Made by a program: the position numbers and the translations under genes. This document shows positions 34,149 to 45,123 of a stretch of 64,000 bases of DNA, in pieces. This DNA is from Thinopyrum elongatum (Eukaryota; Streptophyta; Magnoliopsida; Poales; Poaceae), in assembly GCA_011799875.1 (NCBI GenBank), contig CM022303.1:191071700-191135699 (forward strand). Direction: 5' to 3'. Every line of letters starts with the position of its first letter. Within the stretch, counting starts at the first letter, position 1. The notes beneath the pieces were generated by a model, which did no database searches, had not been told where the DNA came from, and worked only from the letters and a program-made list of their open reading frames with translations.

Positions 34149-35062
34149 TGTTGGTGCAACAAACCCTGGGTCTGTTGCCCAGACCTTGCATAGGCCTAAA
34201 AGAGCAAGGTTGCAACATCCAAAGTGAGATTGAGTTGAAGAGATAACTCTTTGAGGAATCAAAGGGCAGATCAAGAAGACCAGGACAAGCTAAATGAGCA
34301 AGACACCACTAAGGGAAAGCCTCCCTTGCCGGGCAGGCGAGCCTGGCGAGGTCGAGGTGGCCCCGAAGACAAGCCTCAAGACCATCCCGGCAGGCCTGCC
34401 GGGCGCGATCAAGGCAAACTACCCCGCCAAGGCTCCACCGCTCCACCTCACAGTGACGCAAGTCATCGATCGATGCGGTGTCAAGCCCCCAAGTGACTAA
34501 GTGGCTGTTATTTGGCACGTGGCAGCCACTTCCTATGGAAATCACCTCCAAATGACACCTGTCTAGAGACGTGTCAAGCAGACAGACGAGAAGGTGGCCG
34601 AGCAGCCCGGCAAGGCTTGCCGGGCATGCCACGATGTGACACTAAGCGGTGCATTTAATGCGCTCTGCTCTGTCTGCAGAGTTAGGTATGATAGCATTGT
34701 TCGCTATCTAATCAATACACAATGATTGATTTGCCATTGTGGTGACCCCTTGATCTATAAAAGGAGGGCCATGGCAACCATAGAAAGGATTCGAACCCTT
34801 GTATACTCGTACGCGCGTAGCTGCCCTCGCCCCGAGGCAACCCTGCCGGGCAAGAGCGCTGCGTTTCCACCACAACCCACCATCAATCCACCAAAGCAGG
34901 AGTAGGGTTTTACGCCTCGCGGCGGCCCGAACCTGGGTAAAACTGCTCGTGTGATCTCTGCCGTGCTGTGCTACGTTCTCCGCTCTTTGTGCAATGTGCT
35001 CACCCCCCTACCGAACCACAAGGGGCTGATGGCCCCATAGGTGGCCGTGGTTTCCCACGACA
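34149..35062 (+). repeat. 5' LTR of element C
   Basis: Starts TGTTGGTGCAACAAACC and ends cccacgaca. TATA box TATAAAAG at 34756-34763. The normal primer-binding site does not follow; instead there is a 79-bp stretch equal to the element's 3' flank. Confidence 0.85.
34756..34763 (+). promoter_or_regulatory. TATA box in 5' LTR of C
   Basis: TATAAAAG, also present in the 3' LTR at 43710-43717. It would drive the genomic transcript of element C. Confidence 0.75.
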
Positions 35063-35141
35063 CCGGTGAACGAAGTTTGTGAAGGTTTGGATGTCTACCT
35101 TAAAGACTTACCTGAGTGATTGGGCGAAGTCTAAGTGACCT
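35063..35141 (+). repeat. 79-bp copy of the 3' flank placed after the 5' LTR of C
   Basis: From ccggtgaacgaag to gtgacct this is identical to 44018-44096, which is LTR B sequence next to the 3' end of C. It stands where the primer site and 5' leader of C should be. See findings. Confidence 0.85.
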
Positions 35142-35228
35142 CCGAGAAACTGAGAAGCGTACGCTGCGCCTCTTCGGCACGGCCAGCAGCGCGGGCCGTC
35201 GTCGTCATCTGGGGAGGCCACCCCCACG

Positions 35229-36356
35229 GTGCAGTCCCCTACGCAACAGCCTGCGCAGGGGCCACAGCCGGAGCCACGCGATCAAGAACCCGACGACGTC
35301 TCGATGGCTTCGTCTGACCCTCGAGCACGTCAAGGCCAACGGCAAGTCCTGGAGGACAGGCAAGGGGAAGGTGCACGCGTCACCATCGAGCGACGCCGCG
35401 ACACCCACCGTCAGTTCGATAGGCACAATGGCCCTGACATCGACGAGGCCACTCTCGGTGAAGGTGGGTACCTACCTTTCGAGGTTGGGTGCCCCGCCTT
35501 CACTCGTGAGTTGCGACAAGTCCATTGGCCATCCACCCGCACGTTCAAGCCAGAAATACCAGAGAAGTACGACGGGAAACTAAACCCGGCAGAGTTCTTG
35601 AGCATCTACACCATCGCTGTTCAAGCTTCCGGGGGAAGAGACGAGAAGGTGTTCGCCAACTACTTCCCTCTGGCACTCAAGCCAAATGTCAAGTCTTGGC
35701 TAATGCACCTACCGGAGAACTCCATTTCGACCTGGGCTGACCTGTGCCATGAGTTTGTTGGCGCCTTCACGGGTGGCCATCAAGAACTAGGGCGGCCCAG
35801 CGACTTGCAGCTCCTCCTGCAGAAAGAAGGAGAGACCCTGCGGAAGTACATGTAGAGGTTCAGCCGAGTACACAGGAATATTCCAGACATCCACCCGGTA
35901 GCTATGATAGCTGCGTTCCAGTCCAACGTGTGCAATCGTCGGATACGTTCCAAGATGAACGTTCGACTGCCCAAGACTGTGAAGGAGCTTTACACTCCAG
36001 TGGATAAGTGTGCTCGGGTAGAGGAGGGGAGGTGGCTCCCCGGTGAAGAGGATGGCGTCGACATCGACTCAGAGGATGACGACGATTCCACCAGTCAGAA
36101 GAAGAAGAACAAGAAGCGCAACAAAAGGTGCAAGGATAAAGCAGTGATGACGGTTGAGGGATCGGGCGCACCTAGTACTGGCAAGAAGGCCAAGACCGAA
36201 GTTCCCGGCAAGGAAGTTGCCGCGTGCACCGATTGCCGGGAAGCTGCGGCTGCTGAGAAGGCTGGGAAAGGTGATGGGCCGTACTGCAAGGTCCATCGGA
36301 CCAAGGGCCACGATCTCCAGGGGTGTCAGCAGGTCGAGCAGCTCGTCAAGAAGTAG
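35229..36356 (+). pseudogene. gag of element C
   Basis: The open frame from 35229 to 35855 holds the gag core (WPSTRTFKPEIPEKYDGKLNP, then FPLALKPNVKSWLMHLPENS, GAFTGGHQELGRPSDLQLL), ends in a TAG, and continues at 35904-36356 to KVHRTKGHDLQGCQQVEQL, a C-x2-H-x4-H-x4-C zinc-binding motif near the end. It would form the particle. One in-frame stop separates the two parts. Confidence 0.88.
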
Positions 36357-37445
36357 AGGGCTGAATACAAGAAGCGTGATAAGGAGAAAGGCCAAGATGG
36401 CGCTGGCGGGAAAGGACGAGGCGGCGGAGCAAGCCGCCCCGGCAAGGCTCCTCAGAATCAAGGGAAGCCCGCCAGTGGCCGTAAGAAGGAGGATTGCAAT
36501 GATGAGAGTGATGGAGGAGGTGAAGAGGAAACCAGTGAGCAGGAGTTCCAGAAAGCCACTGACGCCCTGTGCATTGACGGGGGTGCATCTTTGCACTCCT
36601 CTCACCGCCAACTTAAACAGTGGGCGCGTGAAGTCAATGCCGTGGAGCCAGTGGCAGATTCTCGGAAGCCGCTCAAGTGGTCCCGCATGCCCATCATCTT
36701 TGACGAAGAGGACCACCCTGACTGCACCACTGCGGTAGGGTGCTTGCCGTTGTTGGTCTCACCAACAATCCGCAACCTCAAGGTCACGAAGATGTTGGTG
36801 GACGGCGGGGCCGGGTTGAATCTGATTTCTCCAAAGGTCATCAACAAACTTCAGATTGCAGAGGAAGAGCTCAAGGTTACTAGCACGTTTCAAGGGATCA
36901 ACCCCGGCAGGAGCCGTCCTAAGGGGAAGATAATGATAAAGGTGACGTTAGGGGGGGGGGGGGGGGGGGGGGGGGGGAAGTTAAACTACCGGACTAAGAA
37001 GATCGTATTTGATGTGGTTGACCTCCCCCTGCCGTACGATGGAATCCTTGGCCGCCCAGCCCTAGCCAAATTCATGGTGGCATCCCACTATGCCTACAAT
37101 ACCTTGCAGATGCCAGGGCCGATAGACGTCATTTCCATTCCGTCAGACAAGAAGGATGCAGTCATTTGTGTTGACAAGATGTACCGGGAAGCAGTCCTGG
37201 CAGAGGCCGCGGAAGCCAGTGTTCCCGCCAAGGAAAACAACAAGAAGAAGAGAGATAGCAAGGATGCCTGCAAGGAATCCGAGAAACGTGCCTCTTCGGA
37301 GTACGTTGCGCCCGTTGATGATGTGCCGGAGAGTTCCAATAGCAAGCGACCCAAGGCTACTGCACCCGCTGTGAAAAAGGTCCCGGCAGGGCTGGCTGGC
37401 GCTGATGGTACCTTCACTATCAGTGCCACCCTTGATGACAGATAG
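36357..37445 (+). pseudogene. protease region of element C
   Basis: After a stop at 36354-36356 a charged linker leads to CIDGGASLHSSHRQLKQWAR and then the aspartic protease segment with VDGGAGLNLI as the catalytic motif and YDGILGRPALAKF as the flap/ILG end. A run of 27 G (36951-36977) encodes nine glycines within the domain; it is a multiple of three, so the frame stays open. The frame ends at a TAG at 37443-37445. Confidence 0.88.
36951..36977 (+). repeat. G27 homopolymer in the protease frame of C
   Basis: Twenty-seven consecutive G between gacgtta and aagttaaac. It reads as Gly9 in frame. Could form a G-quadruplex, or reflect a sequencing or assembly length error. Confidence 0.95.
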
Positions 37446-37472
37446 GAAAGCGTGCTCGTTGCTTTCCTGTAG

Positions 37473-38740
37473 GCGAATATCGATGTGTTTGCCTGGCAAC
37501 CATCTGATATCCCCGGTGTTCCCAGGGAGGTAATCGAGCACCACCTTGCTGTCTGCACACATGCCCGACCTGTCAAGCAGAAGGTCCGGAAGCAAGCTTT
37601 GGAGCGGCAACAATTCATTGCCGAGGAGATCAAGAAACTTGAGGCAGCTGGTCTGGTCAGAGGAGTACTGCATCCAACATGGTTAGCAAATCCTGTGGTG
37701 GTACGCAAGGCTAATGGGAAATGGAGGCTTTGCATAGATTTTACGGATCTGAACAAGGCATGCCTGAAGGACCCATTTCCCTTGCCGCGCATCGACCAGA
37801 TTGTGGATTCCACCTCCAGGTGTGACTTGCTCTCTTTTCTGGATGCATACTCTGGATACCACCAGATTTTCATGTCCAAGGAAGATGAGGAGAAGACCGC
37901 GTTCGTAACCCCATGTGGCATGTACTGCTTCGTACGGATGCCTTTCGGGTTGAAGAGCGCCGGATCCACTTTTGCAAGAGCAGTACAGATTGGATTTGAG
38001 TCCCAGCTGCACAGAAACGTTGAAGCTTACATGGATGATATTGTGGTCAAGACCAAGGACAGATCAACCCTCATCCAGGATTTGGAAGAAACCTTTGCTA
38101 ATCTACGTAAGATCAACTTGAAGCTGAACCCGGAGAAGTGCGTGTTTGGCGTCCCTTCCGGCAAGCTACTTGGCTTCTTTATGTCCCATCGGGGGATAGA
38201 GGCCAACCCCGACAAGATCAAAGCTATCGAGCAGATTCAAGCACCCAAGATAGTTAAGGACGTGAGGTGTTTGACTGAATGTGTTGCCACGCTTAGTAGG
38301 TTCATTTCCAAGTCTGCCGACCACGCCTTGCCATTCTTCAAAATCTTGAAGAAGGTAGGGCCTATGGAGTGGACCCCGGAGGCAGACGCCGCGCTACAAG
38401 ATTTGAAGACCTATCTCTCCTCTGTGCCCACTTTGGTCGCTCCCAAACCACAAGAGTCATTGCTGCTATACTTAGCGGCAACCAATCAAGTGGTTAGTGC
38501 TACACTAGTGGCGCAGCGGGAGGTAGATGAAGCGGCAGCCACTGTCGTCCCCTCTGGAGAAGGAAGTGAACCCGTCCCGGCAAGACCAGAGCCAGTCCAA
38601 AGCGAAGAAAGGCAGGACAGTGGAAGCAGTTCTATGGTCGCGGCAAAGAAGAAAGTGGTGCAGCGCCCAGTGTACTTCATCAGCTCCCTGTTACAAGGGG
38701 CTAGGTCAAGGTACTCTGGCGTGCAAAAGTTGATTTTGGC
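37473..38740 (+). pseudogene. reverse transcriptase and first RNase H of element C
   Basis: The 37485-38891 frame has gypsy RT blocks: NPVVVRKANGKWRLCIDFTD, LSFLDAYSGYHQI, the FVRMPFGLKSAGSTF block, YMDDIVVKTK with the intact catalytic Asp pair, and the thumb end. It then runs into the Ty3-type RNase H connection (MEWTPEADAALQDLKTYL, then VQRPVYFISSLLQG). The frame shifts near 38,740 in the RNase H domain. The RT looks catalytically complete. Confidence 0.92.
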
Positions 38741-39058
38741 CTCATCATGGCCTCAAGGAAACTATGCCACTACTTCCAAGCCCACGAGATCACAGTTGTC
38801 ACCCACTTCCCCTTGCAACGCATACTCCGGAACCCTAAGGCCACTGGCAGGATTGTGGAATGGGCCCTGGAGTTGTCCAGCTTTGGTTTAATGTTTGAAA
38901 GCATGTCAACCATTCAGAGCAGAGCACTAGCGGAATTCATTGCAGAGTGGACGCCAACCCCTGATGAAGAAGTGTTGGAGACAGTTATCCCCGGCAAGGA
39001 GGCGCCCCAAGAATGGATTATGTATTTCGATGATGCCTTCTCCCTAGAAGGTGCATGA
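38741..39058 (+). pseudogene. end of first RNase H of element C
   Basis: After the frameshift the frame from 38747 carries the HFPLQRILRNPKATGRIVEW segment and SFGLMFESMSTIQSRALAEF, the degenerate ending of the first RNase H in Tat elements, then EWIMYFDDAF, the start of the second RNase H. TGA at 39056-39058. Confidence 0.85.
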
Positions 39059-39730
39059 GCTGGCATACTTCTCGTTGCCCCCACTGGGGGGCACCTGATG
39101 TACGTCGTCCAGATGCATTTCCCCCGGAAGGAGGCTACCAACAATACTGCAGAGTATGAAGGGCTCCTTGCCGGGCTCAGGATTGCAACAAAACTAGGAA
39201 TCAAGAAGCTGATCATCCGTGGAGACTCGCAACTTGTGGTGAGGCAAGTGAACAAGGATTACCAAAGTCCATTGATGGAGGCATACGTTGAGGAAGTGAG
39301 GAAGTTGGAGGAGCGCTTTGACGGATTGCAAACAGAGCATGTACCCCGTGCAGAAAACATCATCGCTGATCATCTGTCGAAGTGCGCTGCGCAAAAACTC
39401 CCTATGGAACCAGGGACTTTTGTTCTCCATCTGACTCAGCCCTCCGTATCCCGGGCAACAATGGCCAAAAAGAGGAGGAAACTGGACTCCGGCAAGCCTC
39501 TCTCGGCAGAGCCTCCCGAGGCCCCCGGCAGAGAGCTTGGTGGGAACAACTCCCCTTCGATCGCTCAGCTGCACCCTCCCGCCAGAGCACCGGTCCCTGC
39601 GGTTGAGGAATGTGCTCCCACGAATGAGGAGGTGCCTCTAGTCCTTGTTGCCGAGCCCCAGGCTCCAACTTGGGTGCGGCACATAGTCCATTTCCTCCAA
39701 ACTGGAGAACTTCCCGAAGAGCAAGAATAA
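39059..39730 (+). pseudogene. second (archaeal-type) RNase H of element C
   Basis: Contains NNTAEYEGLLAGL (catalytic Glu), RGDSQLVVRQV (catalytic Asp) and NIIADHLSK (last catalytic Asp). The first Asp is in YFDDAF before a stop. A second RNase H of this type between RT and integrase is a hallmark of Tat/Retand elements. It is followed by a Pro/Ala/Glu-rich linker to 39730. Confidence 0.9.
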
Positions 39731-39757
39731 GCTGAAAGAGTAGCCCGGAGGGCCAGT

Positions 39758-40906
39758 ATGTATCAGTTTGTTGACGACACGCTGTACAGAAGAAGGCCCA
39801 ACGGTGTGAAATTGAAGTGCATTTGCCGGGAGGAAGGAAAGGAACTGTTGGCAGAAATACACAAGGGTATGTGCGGCTTACACATTGGATCGAGGGCTCT
39901 GGTTGGAAAAGCCTTCCGGCAAGGATTTTACTGGCCCACGGCCCTCCAAGATGCAGTTGAGTTGGTCACCAAATGTGAAGCCTGCCAGTTCCATTCCAAG
40001 AATATCCATCTGCCTGCCCAAGCTCTTCAGACAATCCCTTTGTCATGGCTGTTTTCAGTCTGGGGGCTCGACATCTTGGGCCCCTTCCCCCGTGCTAGCG
40101 AGGGCTTTGAATTCTTGTTCGTTGCAATCGACAAGTTTACAAAGTGGGTGGAAGTAGAGCCCGTGAGAAAGGTGACTGCTCAGTCAGCTATCAAGTTCTT
40201 GAAAGGATTGGTGTAACACTTCGGGGTTCCTGCCCGAATCATCACCGACAATGGCACCCAATTCACGAGCCACGCCTTCATGCAATACGTTCATGCCCTC
40301 GAAAGCAAAATCTCATTCGCCTCTGTCGCTCATCCAAGGAGCAACGGGCAAGCTGAGAGGGCAAACACTGAAGTGTTGAGAGGACTCAAGACAAGAACAT
40401 TTGATAAGCTGCTGAAGTGTGGCAGGCGATGGATCGATGAGCTGCTGGTGGTTCTTTGGTCCCTCAGAACGACACCAAATCGAGCTACTGGGAAGACTCC
40501 CTTCTCCCTAGTCTATGGGGCAGAAGCAGTTATCCCCACGGAACTCATTTACGGGTCACCTCGAGTGCTTGCCTACGATGAAGTGGCGCAAGAACAGCAC
40601 GGCGTGATGACGCTGTGCTACTTGAGGAGAACCGTCTTCGGGCTGCTACGCGTGCTGCACGCTACCAGCAAGCCCTGCGTCGCTATCACAGCCGCAGGGT
40701 TCATGCCCGGAGTTTTGAGGAAGGCGACCTTGTCCTTAGGCGCGTTCAGTCCGCCAAGGGTACAAACAAGTTGACGCCGAAGTGGGAAGGCCCTTACCGG
40801 GTAGTACAAGTCACCAGACCTGGCGCAGTCCGTCTGGAGACCGGAGATGGCATTCAATTGTAAAACTCATGGAACATTGAGCATCTCCGTAAGTTCTACC
40901 CGTAAG
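39758..40906 (+). pseudogene. integrase of element C
   Basis: N-terminal zinc-binding region (GLHIGSRAL, then CEACQ), DDE core with D in WGLDILGPFP, D in TDNGTQFTSHAF and E in NGQAERANTEVL, then the VVLWSLRTTPNRATGKTPF and GAEAVIP conserved blocks. A TAA at 40214-40216 and a frameshift near 40,600 break it. The end carries the GPYRVVQV C-terminal motif. No chromodomain. Confidence 0.92.
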
Positions 40907-42126
40907 GCGCGGCTGTCGGGCCCTGCCCGGCAGCCACCCTTTTGTATAGGCCTTGTCGATGCTGCATGTAACCCCTTGTACAAAGCCAGGCGCAGACCCT
41001 GAGCAACAAAGAAATAAACGAAGCGCTGGGGGCCCCCCAAAACTTTCATGCATGCATAAGCATATCATGAGCATAGCATGATCATGTAGATCAGATCACA
41101 CATGGCATCATTTTCATCTGCACTAGGTTGCAGGGCTCTTACCATGGACTTGGTCCCGAAGAAGAGAAGAGAAGACAAGCCTACGTTGCGATCCCCGGCA
41201 AGCCAAATAGATAAGTTTTATCTCTTATCCATACGTGTTCTGTGAAGAGAAACTTGTGCATATGAAAACCTCGCCACCTTTGAAACCTAGGCGCTCCCAT
41301 CCCTTGACTCGAACGTTGCTTCGATCAGGATGGTTGTAGTGGCCTTTGGCGGAAAAGATTTGGCGGGGGGCTGGTCCCTCTCTATGGTTTGTGCCTGGCA
41401 GGCCTAGCCCTGCGGCAATGAACTGAGGGTACCGGCAGGATAGCCTGCCGGGGAAAACTTGTTTACTTTAATGTATAGAGGCATTTCACCTCTGCATGGA
41501 TATGTTACATGCACAAGTACCCAGCAAGGCTTATCTTTTTCATTAATATGCTGATTAACAAGTACAAATCTTACAAAACACAAACATGGATAAAGAAGAT
41601 TACATAATTTAGACTAAAGTTTGGCAAATGCCTACATATTTTAGATTGAAAAAAGATAAGTGCCCCGTAATCCCTTTCTTGTCCCTCTCCTCCTAGGCAC
41701 TGCAGTGGAAGAGGAAGAGGGCAAAAGGAGTGCCTGAGCAGATGCCCGACCCAATCCCGTCAGGACCTGCCGGGCGCAGCCTGACAAGATCGAGAGTGGC
41801 GAGGTTGCGAAGGAGAGGGGCGGAAGGAGCAGCTCGGCAGTGCCCTAGTCACCACCCCTAGGACCAGTCAGAAGCCCCAGCGTGAGCGCCAACGAAAAAA
41901 ACCCGTCGGAGCCCAGCTGGAAGACTGCTGGAGGAGGTGAAGGCACCAAGAGAGCGACCCCCTCCCCGGCAGCCAGGAGGCCGGTGATGATGGTGCCGGG
42001 GAGGGAAGGGAAGAGTGGAAAGACGAGGCAGTAGGTCGGCAATACGAGACGAAGGCGTCAGTGCCATCGTACTCCGACCTGACACCCTGCCATCGGCCTT
42101 CTCCGTCTTCCCTCGTTCTTTCTTCA

Positions 42127-42660
42127 TCACCACCACTCCAGGAGGACGCCGACCTCTTGAGCTGTCGCCTCCCCCGGAGAAGCTGCGGGCGACGACGGCA
42201 TCCGAGACGCGCAAGGAGCATCGGTCCCCACCTTGGAGGGCAGGAAGATGCCGTCGTCTTCGACATTCGCCCCGACTTCCCAAAAAGGGGTAGTGCTGGG
42301 ATTACCTAAGGACCCGAGCGATGCACCCCAGACAGATGCCGCAATCCCTGGGGGCTCCGGCGTTAGGGTAGGAAACTGCAGCGGTTCACGGCAATGCCTA
42401 GCGCTCCCCGCCAGACAGCCGACCCGAGCAGAGGAGACAAGCACACCCCCACAGTGGAAAAGCTTGGCATCTCCTGCGCTGCGAGTGGCTCGACCGCCAC
42501 ATCCCTTTCGGCCCTGGACCAGACTCACTCCCCAGGCACCTACACAAGCTTTCGGCGTCATCAACCCCAAGCTCGAGCCCGGGACCTGGCCCCGGTCTCT
42601 CCCTCTCAACATTGCAAGAAGAAAGAAGGAAACGAGGAGAAAAGGTGCGTGGATGGGCAC
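42127..42660 (-). CDS. antisense open frame in the 3' spacer of C (hypothetical)
   Basis: Frame of 177 residues on the minus strand, low in recognisable motifs, with a hydrophobic start and a Gly/Ser/Pro-rich body. It lies 22-30 bases after a good antisense TATA box (42682-42691), so transcription may begin at or just after its first ATG; the next ATG at about 42612 may be the true start. Some Tat-lineage elements such as maize Grande carry an antisense gene here, which supports a real unit. GC-rich composition makes long chance frames likely, and another minus frame overlaps. I do not recognise the product. Confidence 0.35.
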   Translation of the reverse strand: MPIHAPFLLVSFFLLAMLRGRDRGQVPGSSLGLMTPKACVGAWGVSLVQGRKGCGGRATRSAGDAKLFHCGGVLVSSARVGCLAGSARHCREPLQFPTLTPEPPGIAASVWGASLGSLGNPSTTPFWEVGANVEDDGIFLPSKVGTDAPCASRMPSSPAASPGEATAQEVGVLLEWW

Positions 42661-42681
42661 TTCCGCTTCCCCTCGCCCCCC

Positions 42682-42691
42682 TTTTATATAG
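42682..42691 (-). promoter_or_regulatory. antisense TATA box in element C
   Basis: The minus strand reads CTATATAAAA followed by ggggggcg, a strong plant TATA match inside an otherwise GC-rich block and pointing away from the 3' LTR. Confidence 0.55.
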
Positions 42692-43102
42692 GCGGGCTGG
42701 GGGCTGGGAGCTGATCCCTCGACGGGTAACCGCTATCCATCTCCACCAATCCAAGAAGGCTGGGCCCCTGCCTTGACGCTCTCCCGCACCACGCACCTTC
42801 GTTACCTACCCCACTCAATGCATGCAGCATATGTGGCCAAAGGATAAGGGCGTGGTGGGAAGAGTGAATTGGCAGTTACTCACCCGTGCATTAAAGTCAT
42901 TCACTGGCCATTACAGGGATGGCCCCACCACAATTGGCATTACGCGACACGCGGGAGAACCGGAAACTGACCTGGGCTCAGGTTATTGAAGAAGCAAAGA
43001 AGATCTCAAAGGACAAGCAACTGCTACCCTCTTGCCTGTGCACTGGATAGGGCCTACCCCGACGATGCCCGACAGCGCGTTCGGGCCATGCCCGGGGGCT
43101 CC

Positions 43103-44017
43103 TGTCGGTGCAACAAACCCTGGGTCTGTTGCCCAGACCGTGCACAGGCCTAAAAGAGCAAGGTTGCAACATCCAAAGCGAGATCGAGTTGAAGAGATAA
43201 CTCTTTGAGGAATCAAAGGGCAGATCAAGAAGACCAAGACAAGCTAAATGAGCAAGACACCACTAAGGGAAAGCCTCCCTTGCCGGGCAAGCGAGGCTGG
43301 CGAGGTCGAGGTGGCCCCGAAGACAAGCCTCAAGACCGTCCCGGCAGGCCTGCCGGGCCCGACCAAGGCAAACTACCCCGCCAAGGCTCCACCGCTCCAC
43401 CTCACAGCGATGCAAGTCATCGATCGATGCGGTGTCAAGCCCCCAAGTGACTAAGTGGCTGTTATTTGGCACGTGGCAGCCACTTCCTATGGAAATCACC
43501 TCCAAATGACACCCATCCAGAGACGTGTCAAGCAGACAGATGAGAAGGTGGCTGAGCAGCCCGGCAAGGCTTGTCGGGCATGCCACGATGTGACACTAAG
43601 TGGCGCATTTAATGCGCTCTGCTTTGTCTGCAGAGTTAGGTATGATAGCACTGTTCGCTATCTAATCAGTACACAATGACTGATTTGCCATTGTGGTGGA
43701 CCCTTGATCTATAAAAGGAGGGCCATGGCAACCATAGAAAGGATTCGGACCCTTGTATACTCTTACGCGCGTAGCTGCCCTCGCCCCGAGGCAACCCTGC
43801 CGGGCAAGAGCGCTGCGTTTCCACCACAACCCACCATCAATCCACCAAAGCAGGAGTAGGGTTTTACGCCTCGCGGCGGCCCGAACCTGGGTAAAACTGC
43901 CCGTGTGATCTCTGTCGTGCTGTGCTACATTCTCCGCTCTTTGTACAGTGTGCTCATCCCCCCTGCCGAACCACAAGGAGCTGATGGCCCCATAGGTGGC
44001 CGTGGTTTCCCACGACA
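43103..44017 (+). repeat. 3' LTR of element C
   Basis: Starts TGTCGGTGCAACAAACC and ends cccacgaca, then CCGGT as the flank. TATA box at 43710-43717. Confidence 0.88.
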
Positions 44018-44225
44018 CCGGTGAACGAAGTTTGTGAAGGTTTGGATGTCTACCTTAAAGACTTACCTGAGTGATTGGGCGAAGTCTAAGTGACCTTAGC
44101 TCAAGGGGAATAAGGTGAAGACAAGGTCTTCTAAGTTCAATCTCAGCCTCCCTAACCAGACATACAACTATCACAACAATTGGAAATGGTCAAACAAATC
44201 ATTGTCTTCCCCGAGCTACTGGTTC

Positions 44226-44228
<3 letters not shown>

Positions 44229-44289
<61 letters not shown>
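44229..44289. repeat. (TC)n microsatellite in LTR B
   Basis: About 30 uninterrupted TC units. It makes a Ser/Leu-repeat open frame on the plus strand that is not a gene. Confidence 0.97.
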
Positions 44290-44292
<3 letters not shown>

Positions 44293-44573
44293 TTACCGTA
44301 TCATACTGTGAATCCTTTGCATGCTTGTCTGTGTTCGAAGATATTCCCTGAAGCCATTCATCTGTTTGCTCATTTGTCTTCATGCTTCTTGTGTTTTATC
44401 TTCAATGCATGCATGTTTGTATATGTCTACACCTGTTATATCTGCTCATCTTAATCACTGTTGCTGTTAGATCTTGTATTGCTTCTGCTCCCTTCAAAGA
44501 CATTGCTTGTTTTAGAACCCTTTCATAAAAATCGCCTATTCACTCCCCCTCTAGTTGATAACTAGCACTTTGA

Positions 44574-44815
44574 AAAAGGTTAGAGTTAAGTTTGGTGATG
44601 TATCTCATGAGTTTAATTTCTCTAAGTTTCGTAGACAACCACATGAGAAAAAAATTCCTAGTAAAGATGAAATTATTGGTCTTGCTTCTATTGTTGTTCC
44701 TACTACCGATCCTTTAGAACAATATTTGCTAGACCATGAAAATGATATGCATATGAATGAAAGAAATGAAATAGATGAGATAGTCTTTAAACAAGCACCC
44801 ATCCTTAAACATAAC
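44574..44815 (+). pseudogene. protease-RT linker of element A
   Basis: Resumes the frame broken by LTR B: FGDVSHEFNFSKFRRQP, then DEIIGLASIVV and DPLEQYLLDHENDMHMNERN, ending ILKHN. Helitron 3 then interrupts. Confidence 0.88.
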
Positions 44816-45092
44816 TAGCACAAATGCCCGTGCGTTGCAATGGGAGAAAAAAATCAATTTATATTCAAGTTTAGTTTGATTTTTAAGTGCAAAAACACAT
44901 TCACAGGTGATGCAAAATTTAGTTAAAATTAAAATTGTTTAGAAGGTCCAAATTTGTCCAAGCAGAAAATGCTAATCTTATAAAATATTTGTTTACCTGC
45001 CTCAACATATAACAAAATAGAGTTAGGAACATGATAAACTTTAGTCATTTTTCATCCGAAATTGCTAGTTGACCAGAGATACTGCTCACAAA

Positions 45093-45097
<5 letters not shown>

Positions 45098-45123
<26 letters not shown>
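45098..45123. repeat. (GA)n microsatellite
   Basis: About 12 GA units inside Helitron 3. Confidence 0.95.

Larger units (their letters stand above)
40907..43102. other. long 3' spacer of element C with GC-rich block
   Basis: About 2.2 kb between integrase and the 3' LTR. The left half has no open frames of note. The right half (about 41,690-42,800) is GC-rich with antisense open frames and an antisense TATA box, listed separately. A purine/G-rich tract (cccgggggctcc) precedes the LTR. Confidence 0.7.
34149..44017 (+). mobile_element. Tat-lineage Ty3/gypsy retrotransposon C (9.9 kb)
   Basis: Two LTRs of about 915 bp (34149-35062 and 43103-44017) with TG...CA ends and near-matching 5-bp flanks CCAGT / CCGGT. 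It encodes gag, protease, RT, a first RNase H, a second archaeal-type RNase H, and integrase in plus orientation. Two RNase H domains mark the Tat/Retand branch. The LTRs differ at about 37 positions by eye (about 4 percent), suggesting insertion of the order of 1.5 million years ago at the usual grass rate. Several frame breaks make it inactive. It is nested in LTR B. Confidence 0.9.
33337..44573 (+). mobile_element. solo LTR B, split by element C
   Basis: Starts TGTAAGTGCATCTAGTGCC and ends ...agcactttga (a decayed TCA end), flanked by AAAAG at 33332-33336 and 44574-44578. The two LTR pieces (33337-34148 and 44018-44573) add up to about 1.3-1.4 kb. No internal region belongs to it, so it is a solo LTR. 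A TATA box (TATAAATAG, 33878-33886) lies in the first piece. Removing it rejoins the protease frame of element A. Confidence 0.85.

Noticed and set aside
35063..35141. Setting the end of the 5' LTR of C at 35141, since both copies match up to there
   Set aside because: The LTR would then not end in CA and its flanks would not match; ending at cccacgaca gives TG...CA ends and CCAGT/CCGGT flanks, and the further 79 bases look like host LTR B.
44115..44351. Ser/Leu-repeat open frame
   Set aside because: It is the translation of the (TC)n microsatellite.
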